NCBI GenBank assembly: GCA_037013495.1 | Contig: CM072811.1 | Coordinates: forward strand, 310,001 to 374,000 | DNA length: 64,000 nucleotides | Reading direction: 5' to 3' | Origin: Hippophae tibetana | Lineage: Eukaryota > Streptophyta > Magnoliopsida > Rosales > Elaeagnaceae | Shown: positions 1 to 15,600 of the stretch, piece after piece | Position numbering within the stretch: position 1 is the first letter of the stretch | How the letters are laid out: every line of letters starts with the position of its first letter | Notes under the pieces: generated by a model | Told to the model about the DNA's origin: nothing | Databases searched by the model: none | What the model saw: only the letters and a program-made list of their open reading frames with translations | Translations under genes and position numbers: made by a program

Positions 1-3000
1 ATAAACTCAAATACAATAATCTTATTGGTTCAAATATTAATTCAAAGGTCTAAAACAATTGAGCTTCTCTATATAAATCAAATAATAGTTTGGCATATGT
101 ATAAAGTTGAAAAAGTCTAAAAATAGTGCATAATATTCATCTCATGAAAGGAATCAAATTAATGGATTTTATAACGAAATAAAATATTATTTTTATACAT
201 CAATTAAATTTATCAAATAAATTTTGAAATCACTTTTTAGGGATGAATTTAATGCAAATGACTTCTTCGGAAAGTATTTCCTAAATTTTTGTTCTATATT
301 AAACCAATTCTAACAAGGATATTTGTTCATAGAATAAAGTTGTACTATTCATTTTTATTTTTTATTTTATTTATCTCTACTTTTTATTTTCGAGATATAT
401 ATTTTTTAAGAAAAAGGAACCGTGTACAAATTGTACATATATTAAATAATAAGGTGAGTGGTTAATTTGTGTTTTGTCTTTGAATTTCTTTCAGGTAACC
501 CCATATTTGTCCCAAAAAGTTAACACAAATAAACAACAAATAAAATTTTAAAATAAAGAAAAATATGAATGACAAAGATAAGATATAAAAAATAAAAAAC
601 ATCTCATTCTTTTTAATGTCGTTTAAGATTACAACAAAAATTTACAAAATAAGTTATTTTAATATTCGACATATTTAGGATTTACTAAAATAATTAGTTG
701 AAAATAACTTTCTAATTTTAATAAAAAATGTATCAATATTAAATTTATTAAATCATAGTATAAAGAATTTGAATTCGCTTAGACTCTAATCTCACAAAGC
801 ATAAACTCAAATACAATAATCCTATTGGTTCAAATATTAATTCAAAGGTCTTAAAGAATTGAGCTTCTGTATATAAATGAAATAATAGTTTGGCATATGT
901 ATAAAGTTGAAAAAGTCTAAAAATAGTGCATAATATTCATCTCATGAAAGGAATCAAATTAAAGGATTTTATAACGAAATAAAATATTATTTTTATACAT
1001 CAATTAAATTTATCAAATAAATTTTGAAATCACTTTTTAGGGATGAATTTAATGCAAATGACTTCTTCGGAAAGTATTTCCTAAATTTTTGTTCTATATT
1101 AAACCAATTCTAACAAGGATATTTGTTCATAGAATAAAGTTGTACTATTCATTTTTATTTTTTATTTTATATATCTCTACTTTTTATTTTCGAGATATAT
1201 ATTTTTTAAGAAAAAGGAACCATGTACAAATTGTACATATATTAAATAATAAGGTGAGTGGTTAATTTGTGTTTTCTCTTTGAATTTCTTCCAAGTAACC
1301 CCATATTTGTCCCCAAAGGTTAACACAAATAAACAACAAATAAAATTTTAAAATAAAGAAAAATATGAATGACAAAAATAAGATATAAAAAATAAAAAAC
1401 ATCCCATTCTTTTTAATTTCGTTTAAGATTACAACAAAAATTTACAAAATAAGTTATTTTAATATTCGACATATTTTGGATTTACTATAATAATTAGTTG
1501 AAAATAGCTTTCTAATTTTAATAAAAAAAATGTATCAATGTTAAATTTATTAAATCATAGTATAAAGAATTTGAATTCGCTTAGACTCTAATCTCACAAA
1601 GCATAAACTCAAATACAATAATCCTATTGGTTCAAATATTAATTCAAAGGTCTTAAAGAATTGAGCTTCTGTATATAAATCAAATAATAGTTTGGCATAA
1701 GTATAAAGTTGAAAAAGCCTAAAAATAGTGCATAATATTAATCTAACGAAAGGAATCAAATTAAAGGATTTTATAACGAAATAAAATATTATTTTTATAC
1801 ATCAATTCAATTTAACAAATAAATGTTGAAATAACCTTTTAGGGATGAATTTAATGCAAATGACTTCTTCGGAAAGTATTTCCTAAATTTTTGTTCTATA
1901 TTAAACCAATTCTGACAAGGATATTGGGTCATATAATAAAGTTTGTACTATTCATTTTTATTCTTTATTTGATTTATCTCTACTTTTTATTTTCGAGATA
2001 TATATTTTTTAAAGAGAAGGACCTATGTATTAATTGTACATATAATAAATAATAAGGTTAGGGGTTAATTTGTGTTTTCTCTTTGAATTTCTTTGAGGTA
2101 ACCCCATATTTGTCTAAAAAAGTTTACACAAATAAACAACAAATAAAATTTTAAAATAAAAAAATGTGAATGACAAAGATAAGATATAAAAAATAAAAAA
2201 CATCTCATTCTTTTTAATATCTTTAAGATTACAACAAAAATTTACAAAATAAGTTATTTTAATATTCGACATATTTAGGATTTACTATAATAATTAGTTG
2301 AAAATAACTTTCTAATTCTAATAAAAAATGTATCAATATTAAATTTATTAAATCATGGTATAAAGAATTTGAATTCGCTTAGACTCTAATCCCACAAAGC
2401 ATAAACTCAAATACAATAATCCTATTGGTTCAAATATTAATTCAAAGGTCTTAGAGAATTGAGCTTCTGTATATAAATGAAATAATAGTTTGGCATATGT
2501 ATAAAGTTGAAAAATCCTAAAAATAGTGCATAATATTAATCTCATGAAAGGAATCAAATTAAAGGATTTTATAACGAAATAAAATATTATTTTTATACAT
2601 CAATTAAATTTATAAAATAAATTTTGAAATAACTTTTTAGGGATAAATTTAATGCAAATGACTCCTTCGGAAAGTATTTCCTAAATGTTTTGTTCTATAT
2701 TAAAGCAATTCTAACAAGGATATTGGGTCATAGTATAAAGTTTGTAATATTCATTTTTATTCATTATTTTATTTATCTCTACTTTTTATTTTCGAGATAT
2801 ATATTTTTTAAGGAAAAGGAACCATACACAAATTGTACATATATTAAATAATAAGGTGAGTGGTTAATTTGTGTTTTCTCTTTGAATTTCTTTCAAGTAA
2901 CCCCATATTTGTCCCAAAACGTTAACACAAATAAACAACAAATAAAATTTTAAAATAAAGAAAAATATGAATGACAAAGATAAGATATAAAAAATCTAAA

Positions 3001-6000
3001 ACTTCTCATTCTTTTTAATGTCTTTTAAGATTACACCTAAAATCTATAAAATAAGTTATTTTAATATTCGACATATTTAGGATTTACTATAATAATTAGT
3101 TGAAAATTACTTTCTAATTTTAATAAAAAATGTATCAATATTAAATTTATTAAATCATAGTATAAAGAATTTGAATTCGCTTAGACTCTAATCTCACAAA
3201 GCATAAACTCAAATACAATAATCCTATTGGTTCAAATATTAATTCAAAGGTCTTAAAGAATTGAGCTTCTGTATATAAATGAAATAATAGTTTGGTATAT
3301 GTATAAAGTTGAAAAAGGCTAAAAATAGTGCATAATATTAATCTCATGAAAGGAATCAAATTAAAGGATTTTATAACGAAATAAAATATTATTTTTATAC
3401 ATCAATTAAATTTATCAAATAAATTTTGAAATCACTTTTTAGGGATGAATTTAATGCAAATGAATTCTTCGGAAAGTATTTCCTAAATTTTTGTTCTATA
3501 TTAAACCAATTCTGACAAGGATATTGGGTCATAGAATAAAGTTTGTACTATTTATTTTTATTCTTTATTTTATTTGTCTCTACTTTTTATTTTCGAGATA
3601 TATATTTTTTAAGAAAATGGAACCATGCACAAATTGTACATATATTAAATAATAAGGTGCGTGGTTAATTTGTGTTTTCTCTTTGAATTTCTTTCAGGTA
3701 ACACCATATTTGACCCAAAAGGTTAACACAAATAAGCAACAAATAAAATTTAAAATAAAGAAAAATATGAATGACAAAGATAAATATAAAAAATAAAAAA
3801 CATCTCATTCTTTTTAATTTCCTTTAAGATTACAACAAAAATTTACAAAATAATTTATTTTAATATTCGACATATTTAGGATTTACTATAATAATTAGTT
3901 GAAAATAACTTTCTAATTTTAATAAAAAAAATGTATCAATATTAAATTAATTAAATCATAGTATAAAGAATTTGAATTCCCTTATACTCTAATCTCACAA
4001 AGCATAAACTCAAATACAATGATCCTATTGGTTCAAATATTAATTCAAAGGTCTTAAAAAATTGAGCTTCTCTATATAAATGAAATAATAGTTTGGCAAA
4101 TGTATAAAGTTGAAAAATCCTAAAAATAGTGCATAATATTAACCTCATGAAAGGAATCAAATTAAAGGATTCTATAACGAAATAAAATATTATTTTTATA
4201 CCTCAATTAAATTTATCAAATAAATTTTGAAATCACCTTTTAGGGATGAATTTAATGCAAATGAATTCTTCGGAAAGTATTTCCTAAATATTTGTTCTAT
4301 ATTAAACCAATTCTGACAAGGATATTGGGTCATAGAATAAAGTTTGTACTATTCATTTTTATTCTTTATTTTATTTATCTCTACTTTTTATTTTCGAGTT
4401 ATATATTTTTTAAGAAAAAGGAACCATGTACAAATTGTACATATATTGAATAATAAGGTGAGTGGTTAATTTGTGTTTTCTCTTTGAATTTCTTTCAGGT
4501 AACCCCATATTTGTCCCAAAAAGTTAACACAAATAAACAACAAATAAAATTTTAAAATAAAGAAAAATATGAATGACAAAGATAAGATATAAAAAATAAA
4601 AAACATCTCATTCTTTTTAATGTCGTTTAAGATTACAACAAAAATTTCCAAAATAAGTTATTTTAATATTCGACATATTTAGGATTTACTAAAATAATTA
4701 GTTGAAAATAACTTTCTAATTTTAATAAAAAATGTATCAATATTAAATTTATTAAATCATAGTATAAAGAATTTGAATTCGCTTAGACTCTAATCTTACA
4801 AAGCATAAACTCAAATAAAATAATCCTATTGGTTCAAATATTAATTCAAAGGTCTTAAAAAATTGAGCTTTTGTATATAAATGAAATAATAGTTTGGCAA
4901 ATGTATAAAGTTGAAAAATCCTAAAAATAGTGCATAATATTAATCTCATGAAAGGAATCAAATTAAAGGATTTTATAACGAAATAAAATATTATTTTTAT
5001 ATATCAATTAAATTTATCAAATAAATTTTGAAATCACTTTTTAGGGATGAATTTAATGCAAATGAATTCTTCGGAAAGTATTTCCTAAATTTTTGTTCTA
5101 TATTAAACCAATTCTGACAAGGATATTGGGTCATAGAATAAAGTTTGTACTATTCATTTTTATTCTTTATTTTATTTATCTCTACTTTTTATTTTCGAGT
5201 TATATATTTTTTAAGAAAAAGGAACCATGTACAAATTGTACATATATTAAATAATAAGGTGAGTGGTTAATTTGTGTTTTCTCTTTGAATTTCTTTCAGG
5301 TAACCCCATATTTGTCCCAAAAAGTTAACACAAATAAACAACAAATAAAATTTTAAAATAAAGAAAAATATGAATGACAAAGATAAGATATAAAAAATAA
5401 AAAACATCTCATTCTTTTTAATGTCGTTTAAGATTACAACAAAAATTTACAAAATAAGTTATTTTAATATTCGACATATTTAGGATTTACTAAAATAATT
5501 AGTTGAAAATAACTTTCTAATTTTAATAAAAAATGTATCAATATTAAATTTATTAAATCATAGTATAAAGAATTTGAATTCGCTTAGACTCTAATCTTAC
5601 AAAGCATAAACTCAAATAAAATAATCCTATTGGTTCAAATATTAATTCAAAGGTCTTAAAAAATTGAGCTTTTGTATATAAATGAAATAATAGTTTGGCA
5701 AATGTATAAAGTTGAAAAATCCTAAAAATAGTGCATAATATTAATCTCATGAAAGGAATCAAATTAAAGGATTTTATAACGAAATAAAATATTATTTTTA
5801 TATATCAATTAAATTTATCAAATAAATTTTGAAATCACTTTTTAGGGATGAATTTAATGCAAATGAATTCTTCGGAAAGTATTTCCTAAATTTTTGTTCT
5901 ATATTAAACCAATTCTGACAAGGATATTGGGTCATAGAATAAAGTTTGTACTATTCATTTTTATTCTTTATTTTATTTATCTCTACTTTTTATTTTCGAG

Positions 6001-9000
6001 ATATATATTTTTTAAGAAAATGGAACCATGCACAAATTGTACATATATTAAATAATAAGGTGCGTGGTTAATTTGTGTTTTCTCTTTGAATTTCTTTCAG
6101 GTAACACCATATTTGTCCCAAAAGGTTAACACAAATAAACAACAAATAAAATTTAAAATAAAGAAAAATATGAATGACAAAGATAAATATAAAAAGTAAA
6201 AAACATCTCATTCTTTTTAATTTCATTTAAGATTACAACAAAAATTTACAAAATAATTTATTTTAATATTCGACATATTTAGGATTTACTATAATAATTA
6301 GTTGAAAATAACTTTCTAATTTTAATAAAAAAAATGTATCAATATTAAATTAATTAAATCATAGTATAAAGAATTTGAATTCCCTTATACTCTAATCTCA
6401 CAAAGCATAAACTCAAATACAATGATCCTATTGGTTCAAATATTAATTCAAAGGTCTTAAAAAATTGAGCTTTTCTATATAAATGAAATAATAGTTTGGC
6501 AAATGTATAAAGTTGAAAAATCCTAAAAATAGTGCATAATATTAATCTCATGAAAGGAATCAAATTAAAGGATTCTATAACGAAATAAAATATTATTTTT
6601 ATACCTCAATTAAATTTATCAAATAAATTTTGAAATCACCTTTTAGGGATGAATTTAATGCAAATGACTTCTTCGGAAAGTGTTTCCTAAATTTTTGTTC
6701 TATATTAAACCAATTCTGACAAGGATATTGGGTCATAGAATAAAGTTTGTACTATTCATTTTTATTCTTTATTTTATTTATCTCTACTTTTTATTTTCGA
6801 GATATATATTTTTTAAGAAAAAGGAACCATGTACAAATTGTACATATATTGAATAATAAGGTGAGTGGTTAATTTGTGTTTTCTCTTTGAATTTCTTTCA
6901 GGTAACCCCATATTTGTCCCAAAAAGTTAACACAAATAAACAACAAATAAAATTTTAAAATAAAGAAAAATATGAATGACAAAGATAAGATATAAAAAAT
7001 AAAAAACATCTCATTCTTTTTAATGTCGTTTAAGATTACAACAAAAATTTACAAAATAAGTTATTTTAATATTCGACATATTTAGGATTTACTAAAATAA
7101 TTAGTTGAAAATAACTTTCTAATTTTAATAAAAAATGTATCAATATTAAATTTATTAAATCATAGTATAAAGAATTTGAATTCGCTTAGACTCTAATCTT
7201 ACAAAGCATTAACTCAAATAAAATAATCCTATTGGTTCAAATATTAATTCAAAGGTCTTAAAAAATTGAGCTTTTGTATATAAATGAAATAATAGTTTGG
7301 CAAATGTATAAAGTTGAAAAATCCTAAAAATAGTGCATAATATTAATCTCATGAAAGGAATCAAATTAAAGGATTTTATAACGAAATAAAATATTATTTT
7401 TATATATCAATTAAATTTATCAAATAAATTTTGAAATCACTTTTTAGGGATGAATTTAATGCAAATGAATTCTTCGGAAAGTATTTCCTAAATTTTTGTT
7501 CTATATTAAACCAATTCTGACAAGGATATTGGGTCATAGAATAAAGTTTGTACTATTCATTTTTATTCTTTATTTTATTTATCTCTACTTTTTATTTTCG
7601 AGATATATATTTTTTAAGAAAAAGGAACCATGTACAAATTGTACATATATTAAATAATATGGTGCGTGGTTAATTTGTGTTTTCTCTTTGAATTTCTTTC
7701 AGGTAACACCATATTTGTCCCAAAAGGTTAACACAAATAAACAACAAATAAAATTTAAAATAAAGAAAAATATGAATGACAAAGATAAATATAAAAAATA
7801 AAAAACATCTCATTCTTTTTAATTTCATTTAAGATTACAACAAAAATTTACAAAATAATTTATTTTAATATTCGACATATTTAGGATTTACTATAATAAT
7901 TAGTTGAAAATAACTTTCTAATTTTAATAAAAAAAATGTATCAATATTAAATTAATTAAATCATAGTATAAAGAATTTGAATTCCCTTATACTCTAATCT
8001 CACAAAGCATAAACTCAAATAAAATAATCCTATTGGTTCAAATATTAATTCAAAGGTCTTAAAAAATTGAGCTTCTCTATATAAATGAAATAATAGTTTG
8101 GCAAATGTATAAAGTTGAAAAATCCTAAAAATAGTGCATAATATTAATCTCATGAAAGGAATCAAATTAAAGGATTTTATAACGAAATAAAATATTATTT
8201 TTATATATCAATTAAATTTATCAAATAAATTTTGAAATCACTTTTTAGGGATGAATTTAATGCAAATGAATTCTTCGGAAAGTATTTCCTAAATTTTTGT
8301 TCTATATTAAACCAATTCTGACAAGGATATTGGGTCATAGAATAAAGTTTGTACTATTCATTTTTATTCTTTATTTTATTTATCTCTACTTTTTATTTTC
8401 GAGATATATATTTTTTAAGAAAATGGAACCATGCACAAATTGTACATATATTAAATAATAAGGTGCGTGGTTAATTTGTGTTTTCTCTTTGAATTTCTTT
8501 CAGGTAACACCATATTTGTCCCAAAAGGTTAACACAAATAAACAACAAATAAAATTTAAAATAAAGAAAAATATGAATGACAAAGATAAATATAAAAAAT
8601 AAAAAACATCTCATTCTTTTTAATTTCATTTAAGATTACAACAAAAATTTACAAAATAATTTATTTTAATATTCGACATATTTAGGATTTACTATAATAA
8701 TTAGTTGAAAATAACTTTCTAATTTTAATAAAAAAAATGTATCAATATTAAATTAATTAAATGATATAATAAAGAATTTGAATTCCCTTATACTCTAATC
8801 TCACAAAGCATAAACTCAAATACAATAATCCTATTGGTTCAAATATTAATCCAAATGCCTTAAAGAATTGAGCTTCTGTATATAAATGAAATAATAGTTT
8901 GGCAAATGTATAAAGTTGAAAAATCCTAAAAATAGTGCATAATATTAATCTCATGAAAGGAATCAAATTAAAGGATTCTATAACGAAATAAAATATTATT

Positions 9001-9610
9001 TTTATACCTCAATTAAATTTATCAAATAAATTTTGAAATCACCTTTTAGGGATGAATTTAATGCAAATGACTTCTTCGGAAAGTGTTTCCTAAATTTTTG
9101 TTCTATATTAAACCAATTCTGACAAGGATATTGGGTCATAGAATAAAGTTTGTACTATTCATTTTTATTCTTTATTTTATTTATCTCTACTTTTTATTTT
9201 CGAGATATATATTTTTTAAGAAAAAGGAACCATGTACAAATTGTACATATATTGAATAATAAGGTGAGTGGTTAATTTGTGTTTTCTCTTTGAATTTCTT
9301 TCAGGTAACCCCATATTTGTCCCAAAAAGTTAACACAAATAAACAACAAATAAAATTTTAAAATAAAGAAAAATATGAATGACAAAGATAAGATATAAAA
9401 AATCTAAAACTTCTCATTCTTTTTAATGTCTTTTAAGATTACACCTAAAATCTATAAAATAAGTTATTTTAATATTCGACATATTTAGGATTTACTAAAA
9501 TAATTAGTTGAAAATAACTTTCTAATTTTAATAAAAAATGTATCAATATTAAATTTATTTAATCATAGTATAAAGAATTTGAATTCGCTTAGACTCAAAT
9601 CTCACAAAGC
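1..9610. repeat. 12-monomer higher-order repeat, copy 1
   Basis: Twelve monomers (9610 bp) are followed immediately by a near-identical copy. Positions 1-9403 align without gaps to 9611-19013. By eye I found only four differences (3713, 3736, 5158 and 9263 against the positions 9610 bp downstream). The last 207 bp (9404-9610) do not match the second copy and instead resemble the tail seen near 2997-3060, which marks the recombination junction. The left edge lies outside the window, so the unit may extend further. Confidence 0.93.
454..494 (+). other. Intron-like motif recurring in each monomer (representative)
   Basis: AAGGTGAGTGG, then a T-rich stretch, then TTTCTTTCAGGTAAC resembles a donor (AG/GTGAGT) and an acceptor (polypyrimidine, CAG/GT) 41 nt apart. 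It recurs in almost every monomer with small changes. The spacing is shorter than normal plant introns, so splicing is doubtful. It is directly preceded by a TGTACA-AAT-TGTACA inverted repeat (about 423-437). Function is unknown. Confidence 0.35.
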
Positions 9611-12600
9611 ATAAACTCAAATACAATAATCTTATTGGTTCAAATATTAATTCAAAGGTCTAAAACAATTGAGCTTCTCTATATAAATCAAATAATAGTT
9701 TGGCATATGTATAAAGTTGAAAAAGTCTAAAAATAGTGCATAATATTCATCTCATGAAAGGAATCAAATTAATGGATTTTATAACGAAATAAAATATTAT
9801 TTTTATACATCAATTAAATTTATCAAATAAATTTTGAAATCACTTTTTAGGGATGAATTTAATGCAAATGACTTCTTCGGAAAGTATTTCCTAAATTTTT
9901 GTTCTATATTAAACCAATTCTAACAAGGATATTTGTTCATAGAATAAAGTTGTACTATTCATTTTTATTTTTTATTTTATTTATCTCTACTTTTTATTTT
10001 CGAGATATATATTTTTTAAGAAAAAGGAACCGTGTACAAATTGTACATATATTAAATAATAAGGTGAGTGGTTAATTTGTGTTTTGTCTTTGAATTTCTT
10101 TCAGGTAACCCCATATTTGTCCCAAAAAGTTAACACAAATAAACAACAAATAAAATTTTAAAATAAAGAAAAATATGAATGACAAAGATAAGATATAAAA
10201 AATAAAAAACATCTCATTCTTTTTAATGTCGTTTAAGATTACAACAAAAATTTACAAAATAAGTTATTTTAATATTCGACATATTTAGGATTTACTAAAA
10301 TAATTAGTTGAAAATAACTTTCTAATTTTAATAAAAAATGTATCAATATTAAATTTATTAAATCATAGTATAAAGAATTTGAATTCGCTTAGACTCTAAT
10401 CTCACAAAGCATAAACTCAAATACAATAATCCTATTGGTTCAAATATTAATTCAAAGGTCTTAAAGAATTGAGCTTCTGTATATAAATGAAATAATAGTT
10501 TGGCATATGTATAAAGTTGAAAAAGTCTAAAAATAGTGCATAATATTCATCTCATGAAAGGAATCAAATTAAAGGATTTTATAACGAAATAAAATATTAT
10601 TTTTATACATCAATTAAATTTATCAAATAAATTTTGAAATCACTTTTTAGGGATGAATTTAATGCAAATGACTTCTTCGGAAAGTATTTCCTAAATTTTT
10701 GTTCTATATTAAACCAATTCTAACAAGGATATTTGTTCATAGAATAAAGTTGTACTATTCATTTTTATTTTTTATTTTATATATCTCTACTTTTTATTTT
10801 CGAGATATATATTTTTTAAGAAAAAGGAACCATGTACAAATTGTACATATATTAAATAATAAGGTGAGTGGTTAATTTGTGTTTTCTCTTTGAATTTCTT
10901 CCAAGTAACCCCATATTTGTCCCCAAAGGTTAACACAAATAAACAACAAATAAAATTTTAAAATAAAGAAAAATATGAATGACAAAAATAAGATATAAAA
11001 AATAAAAAACATCCCATTCTTTTTAATTTCGTTTAAGATTACAACAAAAATTTACAAAATAAGTTATTTTAATATTCGACATATTTTGGATTTACTATAA
11101 TAATTAGTTGAAAATAGCTTTCTAATTTTAATAAAAAAAATGTATCAATGTTAAATTTATTAAATCATAGTATAAAGAATTTGAATTCGCTTAGACTCTA
11201 ATCTCACAAAGCATAAACTCAAATACAATAATCCTATTGGTTCAAATATTAATTCAAAGGTCTTAAAGAATTGAGCTTCTGTATATAAATCAAATAATAG
11301 TTTGGCATAAGTATAAAGTTGAAAAAGCCTAAAAATAGTGCATAATATTAATCTAACGAAAGGAATCAAATTAAAGGATTTTATAACGAAATAAAATATT
11401 ATTTTTATACATCAATTCAATTTAACAAATAAATGTTGAAATAACCTTTTAGGGATGAATTTAATGCAAATGACTTCTTCGGAAAGTATTTCCTAAATTT
11501 TTGTTCTATATTAAACCAATTCTGACAAGGATATTGGGTCATATAATAAAGTTTGTACTATTCATTTTTATTCTTTATTTGATTTATCTCTACTTTTTAT
11601 TTTCGAGATATATATTTTTTAAAGAGAAGGACCTATGTATTAATTGTACATATAATAAATAATAAGGTTAGGGGTTAATTTGTGTTTTCTCTTTGAATTT
11701 CTTTGAGGTAACCCCATATTTGTCTAAAAAAGTTTACACAAATAAACAACAAATAAAATTTTAAAATAAAAAAATGTGAATGACAAAGATAAGATATAAA
11801 AAATAAAAAACATCTCATTCTTTTTAATATCTTTAAGATTACAACAAAAATTTACAAAATAAGTTATTTTAATATTCGACATATTTAGGATTTACTATAA
11901 TAATTAGTTGAAAATAACTTTCTAATTCTAATAAAAAATGTATCAATATTAAATTTATTAAATCATGGTATAAAGAATTTGAATTCGCTTAGACTCTAAT
12001 CCCACAAAGCATAAACTCAAATACAATAATCCTATTGGTTCAAATATTAATTCAAAGGTCTTAGAGAATTGAGCTTCTGTATATAAATGAAATAATAGTT
12101 TGGCATATGTATAAAGTTGAAAAATCCTAAAAATAGTGCATAATATTAATCTCATGAAAGGAATCAAATTAAAGGATTTTATAACGAAATAAAATATTAT
12201 TTTTATACATCAATTAAATTTATAAAATAAATTTTGAAATAACTTTTTAGGGATAAATTTAATGCAAATGACTCCTTCGGAAAGTATTTCCTAAATGTTT
12301 TGTTCTATATTAAAGCAATTCTAACAAGGATATTGGGTCATAGTATAAAGTTTGTAATATTCATTTTTATTCATTATTTTATTTATCTCTACTTTTTATT
12401 TTCGAGATATATATTTTTTAAGGAAAAGGAACCATACACAAATTGTACATATATTAAATAATAAGGTGAGTGGTTAATTTGTGTTTTCTCTTTGAATTTC
12501 TTTCAAGTAACCCCATATTTGTCCCAAAACGTTAACACAAATAAACAACAAATAAAATTTTAAAATAAAGAAAAATATGAATGACAAAGATAAGATATAA

Positions 12601-15600
12601 AAAATCTAAAACTTCTCATTCTTTTTAATGTCTTTTAAGATTACACCTAAAATCTATAAAATAAGTTATTTTAATATTCGACATATTTAGGATTTACTAT
12701 AATAATTAGTTGAAAATTACTTTCTAATTTTAATAAAAAATGTATCAATATTAAATTTATTAAATCATAGTATAAAGAATTTGAATTCGCTTAGACTCTA
12801 ATCTCACAAAGCATAAACTCAAATACAATAATCCTATTGGTTCAAATATTAATTCAAAGGTCTTAAAGAATTGAGCTTCTGTATATAAATGAAATAATAG
12901 TTTGGTATATGTATAAAGTTGAAAAAGGCTAAAAATAGTGCATAATATTAATCTCATGAAAGGAATCAAATTAAAGGATTTTATAACGAAATAAAATATT
13001 ATTTTTATACATCAATTAAATTTATCAAATAAATTTTGAAATCACTTTTTAGGGATGAATTTAATGCAAATGAATTCTTCGGAAAGTATTTCCTAAATTT
13101 TTGTTCTATATTAAACCAATTCTGACAAGGATATTGGGTCATAGAATAAAGTTTGTACTATTTATTTTTATTCTTTATTTTATTTGTCTCTACTTTTTAT
13201 TTTCGAGATATATATTTTTTAAGAAAATGGAACCATGCACAAATTGTACATATATTAAATAATAAGGTGCGTGGTTAATTTGTGTTTTCTCTTTGAATTT
13301 CTTTCAGGTAACACCATATTTGTCCCAAAAGGTTAACACAAATAAACAACAAATAAAATTTAAAATAAAGAAAAATATGAATGACAAAGATAAATATAAA
13401 AAATAAAAAACATCTCATTCTTTTTAATTTCCTTTAAGATTACAACAAAAATTTACAAAATAATTTATTTTAATATTCGACATATTTAGGATTTACTATA
13501 ATAATTAGTTGAAAATAACTTTCTAATTTTAATAAAAAAAATGTATCAATATTAAATTAATTAAATCATAGTATAAAGAATTTGAATTCCCTTATACTCT
13601 AATCTCACAAAGCATAAACTCAAATACAATGATCCTATTGGTTCAAATATTAATTCAAAGGTCTTAAAAAATTGAGCTTCTCTATATAAATGAAATAATA
13701 GTTTGGCAAATGTATAAAGTTGAAAAATCCTAAAAATAGTGCATAATATTAACCTCATGAAAGGAATCAAATTAAAGGATTCTATAACGAAATAAAATAT
13801 TATTTTTATACCTCAATTAAATTTATCAAATAAATTTTGAAATCACCTTTTAGGGATGAATTTAATGCAAATGAATTCTTCGGAAAGTATTTCCTAAATA
13901 TTTGTTCTATATTAAACCAATTCTGACAAGGATATTGGGTCATAGAATAAAGTTTGTACTATTCATTTTTATTCTTTATTTTATTTATCTCTACTTTTTA
14001 TTTTCGAGTTATATATTTTTTAAGAAAAAGGAACCATGTACAAATTGTACATATATTGAATAATAAGGTGAGTGGTTAATTTGTGTTTTCTCTTTGAATT
14101 TCTTTCAGGTAACCCCATATTTGTCCCAAAAAGTTAACACAAATAAACAACAAATAAAATTTTAAAATAAAGAAAAATATGAATGACAAAGATAAGATAT
14201 AAAAAATAAAAAACATCTCATTCTTTTTAATGTCGTTTAAGATTACAACAAAAATTTCCAAAATAAGTTATTTTAATATTCGACATATTTAGGATTTACT
14301 AAAATAATTAGTTGAAAATAACTTTCTAATTTTAATAAAAAATGTATCAATATTAAATTTATTAAATCATAGTATAAAGAATTTGAATTCGCTTAGACTC
14401 TAATCTTACAAAGCATAAACTCAAATAAAATAATCCTATTGGTTCAAATATTAATTCAAAGGTCTTAAAAAATTGAGCTTTTGTATATAAATGAAATAAT
14501 AGTTTGGCAAATGTATAAAGTTGAAAAATCCTAAAAATAGTGCATAATATTAATCTCATGAAAGGAATCAAATTAAAGGATTTTATAACGAAATAAAATA
14601 TTATTTTTATATATCAATTAAATTTATCAAATAAATTTTGAAATCACTTTTTAGGGATGAATTTAATGCAAATGAATTCTTCGGAAAGTATTTCCTAAAT
14701 TTTTGTTCTATATTAAACCAATTCTGACAAGGATATTGGGTCATAGAATAAAGTTTGTACTATTCATGTTTATTCTTTATTTTATTTATCTCTACTTTTT
14801 ATTTTCGAGTTATATATTTTTTAAGAAAAAGGAACCATGTACAAATTGTACATATATTAAATAATAAGGTGAGTGGTTAATTTGTGTTTTCTCTTTGAAT
14901 TTCTTTCAGGTAACCCCATATTTGTCCCAAAAAGTTAACACAAATAAACAACAAATAAAATTTTAAAATAAAGAAAAATATGAATGACAAAGATAAGATA
15001 TAAAAAATAAAAAACATCTCATTCTTTTTAATGTCGTTTAAGATTACAACAAAAATTTACAAAATAAGTTATTTTAATATTCGACATATTTAGGATTTAC
15101 TAAAATAATTAGTTGAAAATAACTTTCTAATTTTAATAAAAAATGTATCAATATTAAATTTATTAAATCATAGTATAAAGAATTTGAATTCGCTTAGACT
15201 CTAATCTTACAAAGCATAAACTCAAATAAAATAATCCTATTGGTTCAAATATTAATTCAAAGGTCTTAAAAAATTGAGCTTTTGTATATAAATGAAATAA
15301 TAGTTTGGCAAATGTATAAAGTTGAAAAATCCTAAAAATAGTGCATAATATTAATCTCATGAAAGGAATCAAATTAAAGGATTTTATAACGAAATAAAAT
15401 ATTATTTTTATATATCAATTAAATTTATCAAATAAATTTTGAAATCACTTTTTAGGGATGAATTTAATGCAAATGAATTCTTCGGAAAGTATTTCCTAAA
15501 TTTTTGTTCTATATTAAACCAATTCTGACAAGGATATTGGGTCATAGAATAAAGTTTGTACTATTCATTTTTATTCTTTATTTTATTTATCTCTACTTTT

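Noticed and set aside
454..494. Real spliced intron in each monomer
   Set aside because: The 41-nt distance between donor-like and acceptor-like sites is below the usual minimum for plant introns, and there are no flanking coding exons. It is kept only as a low-confidence motif.
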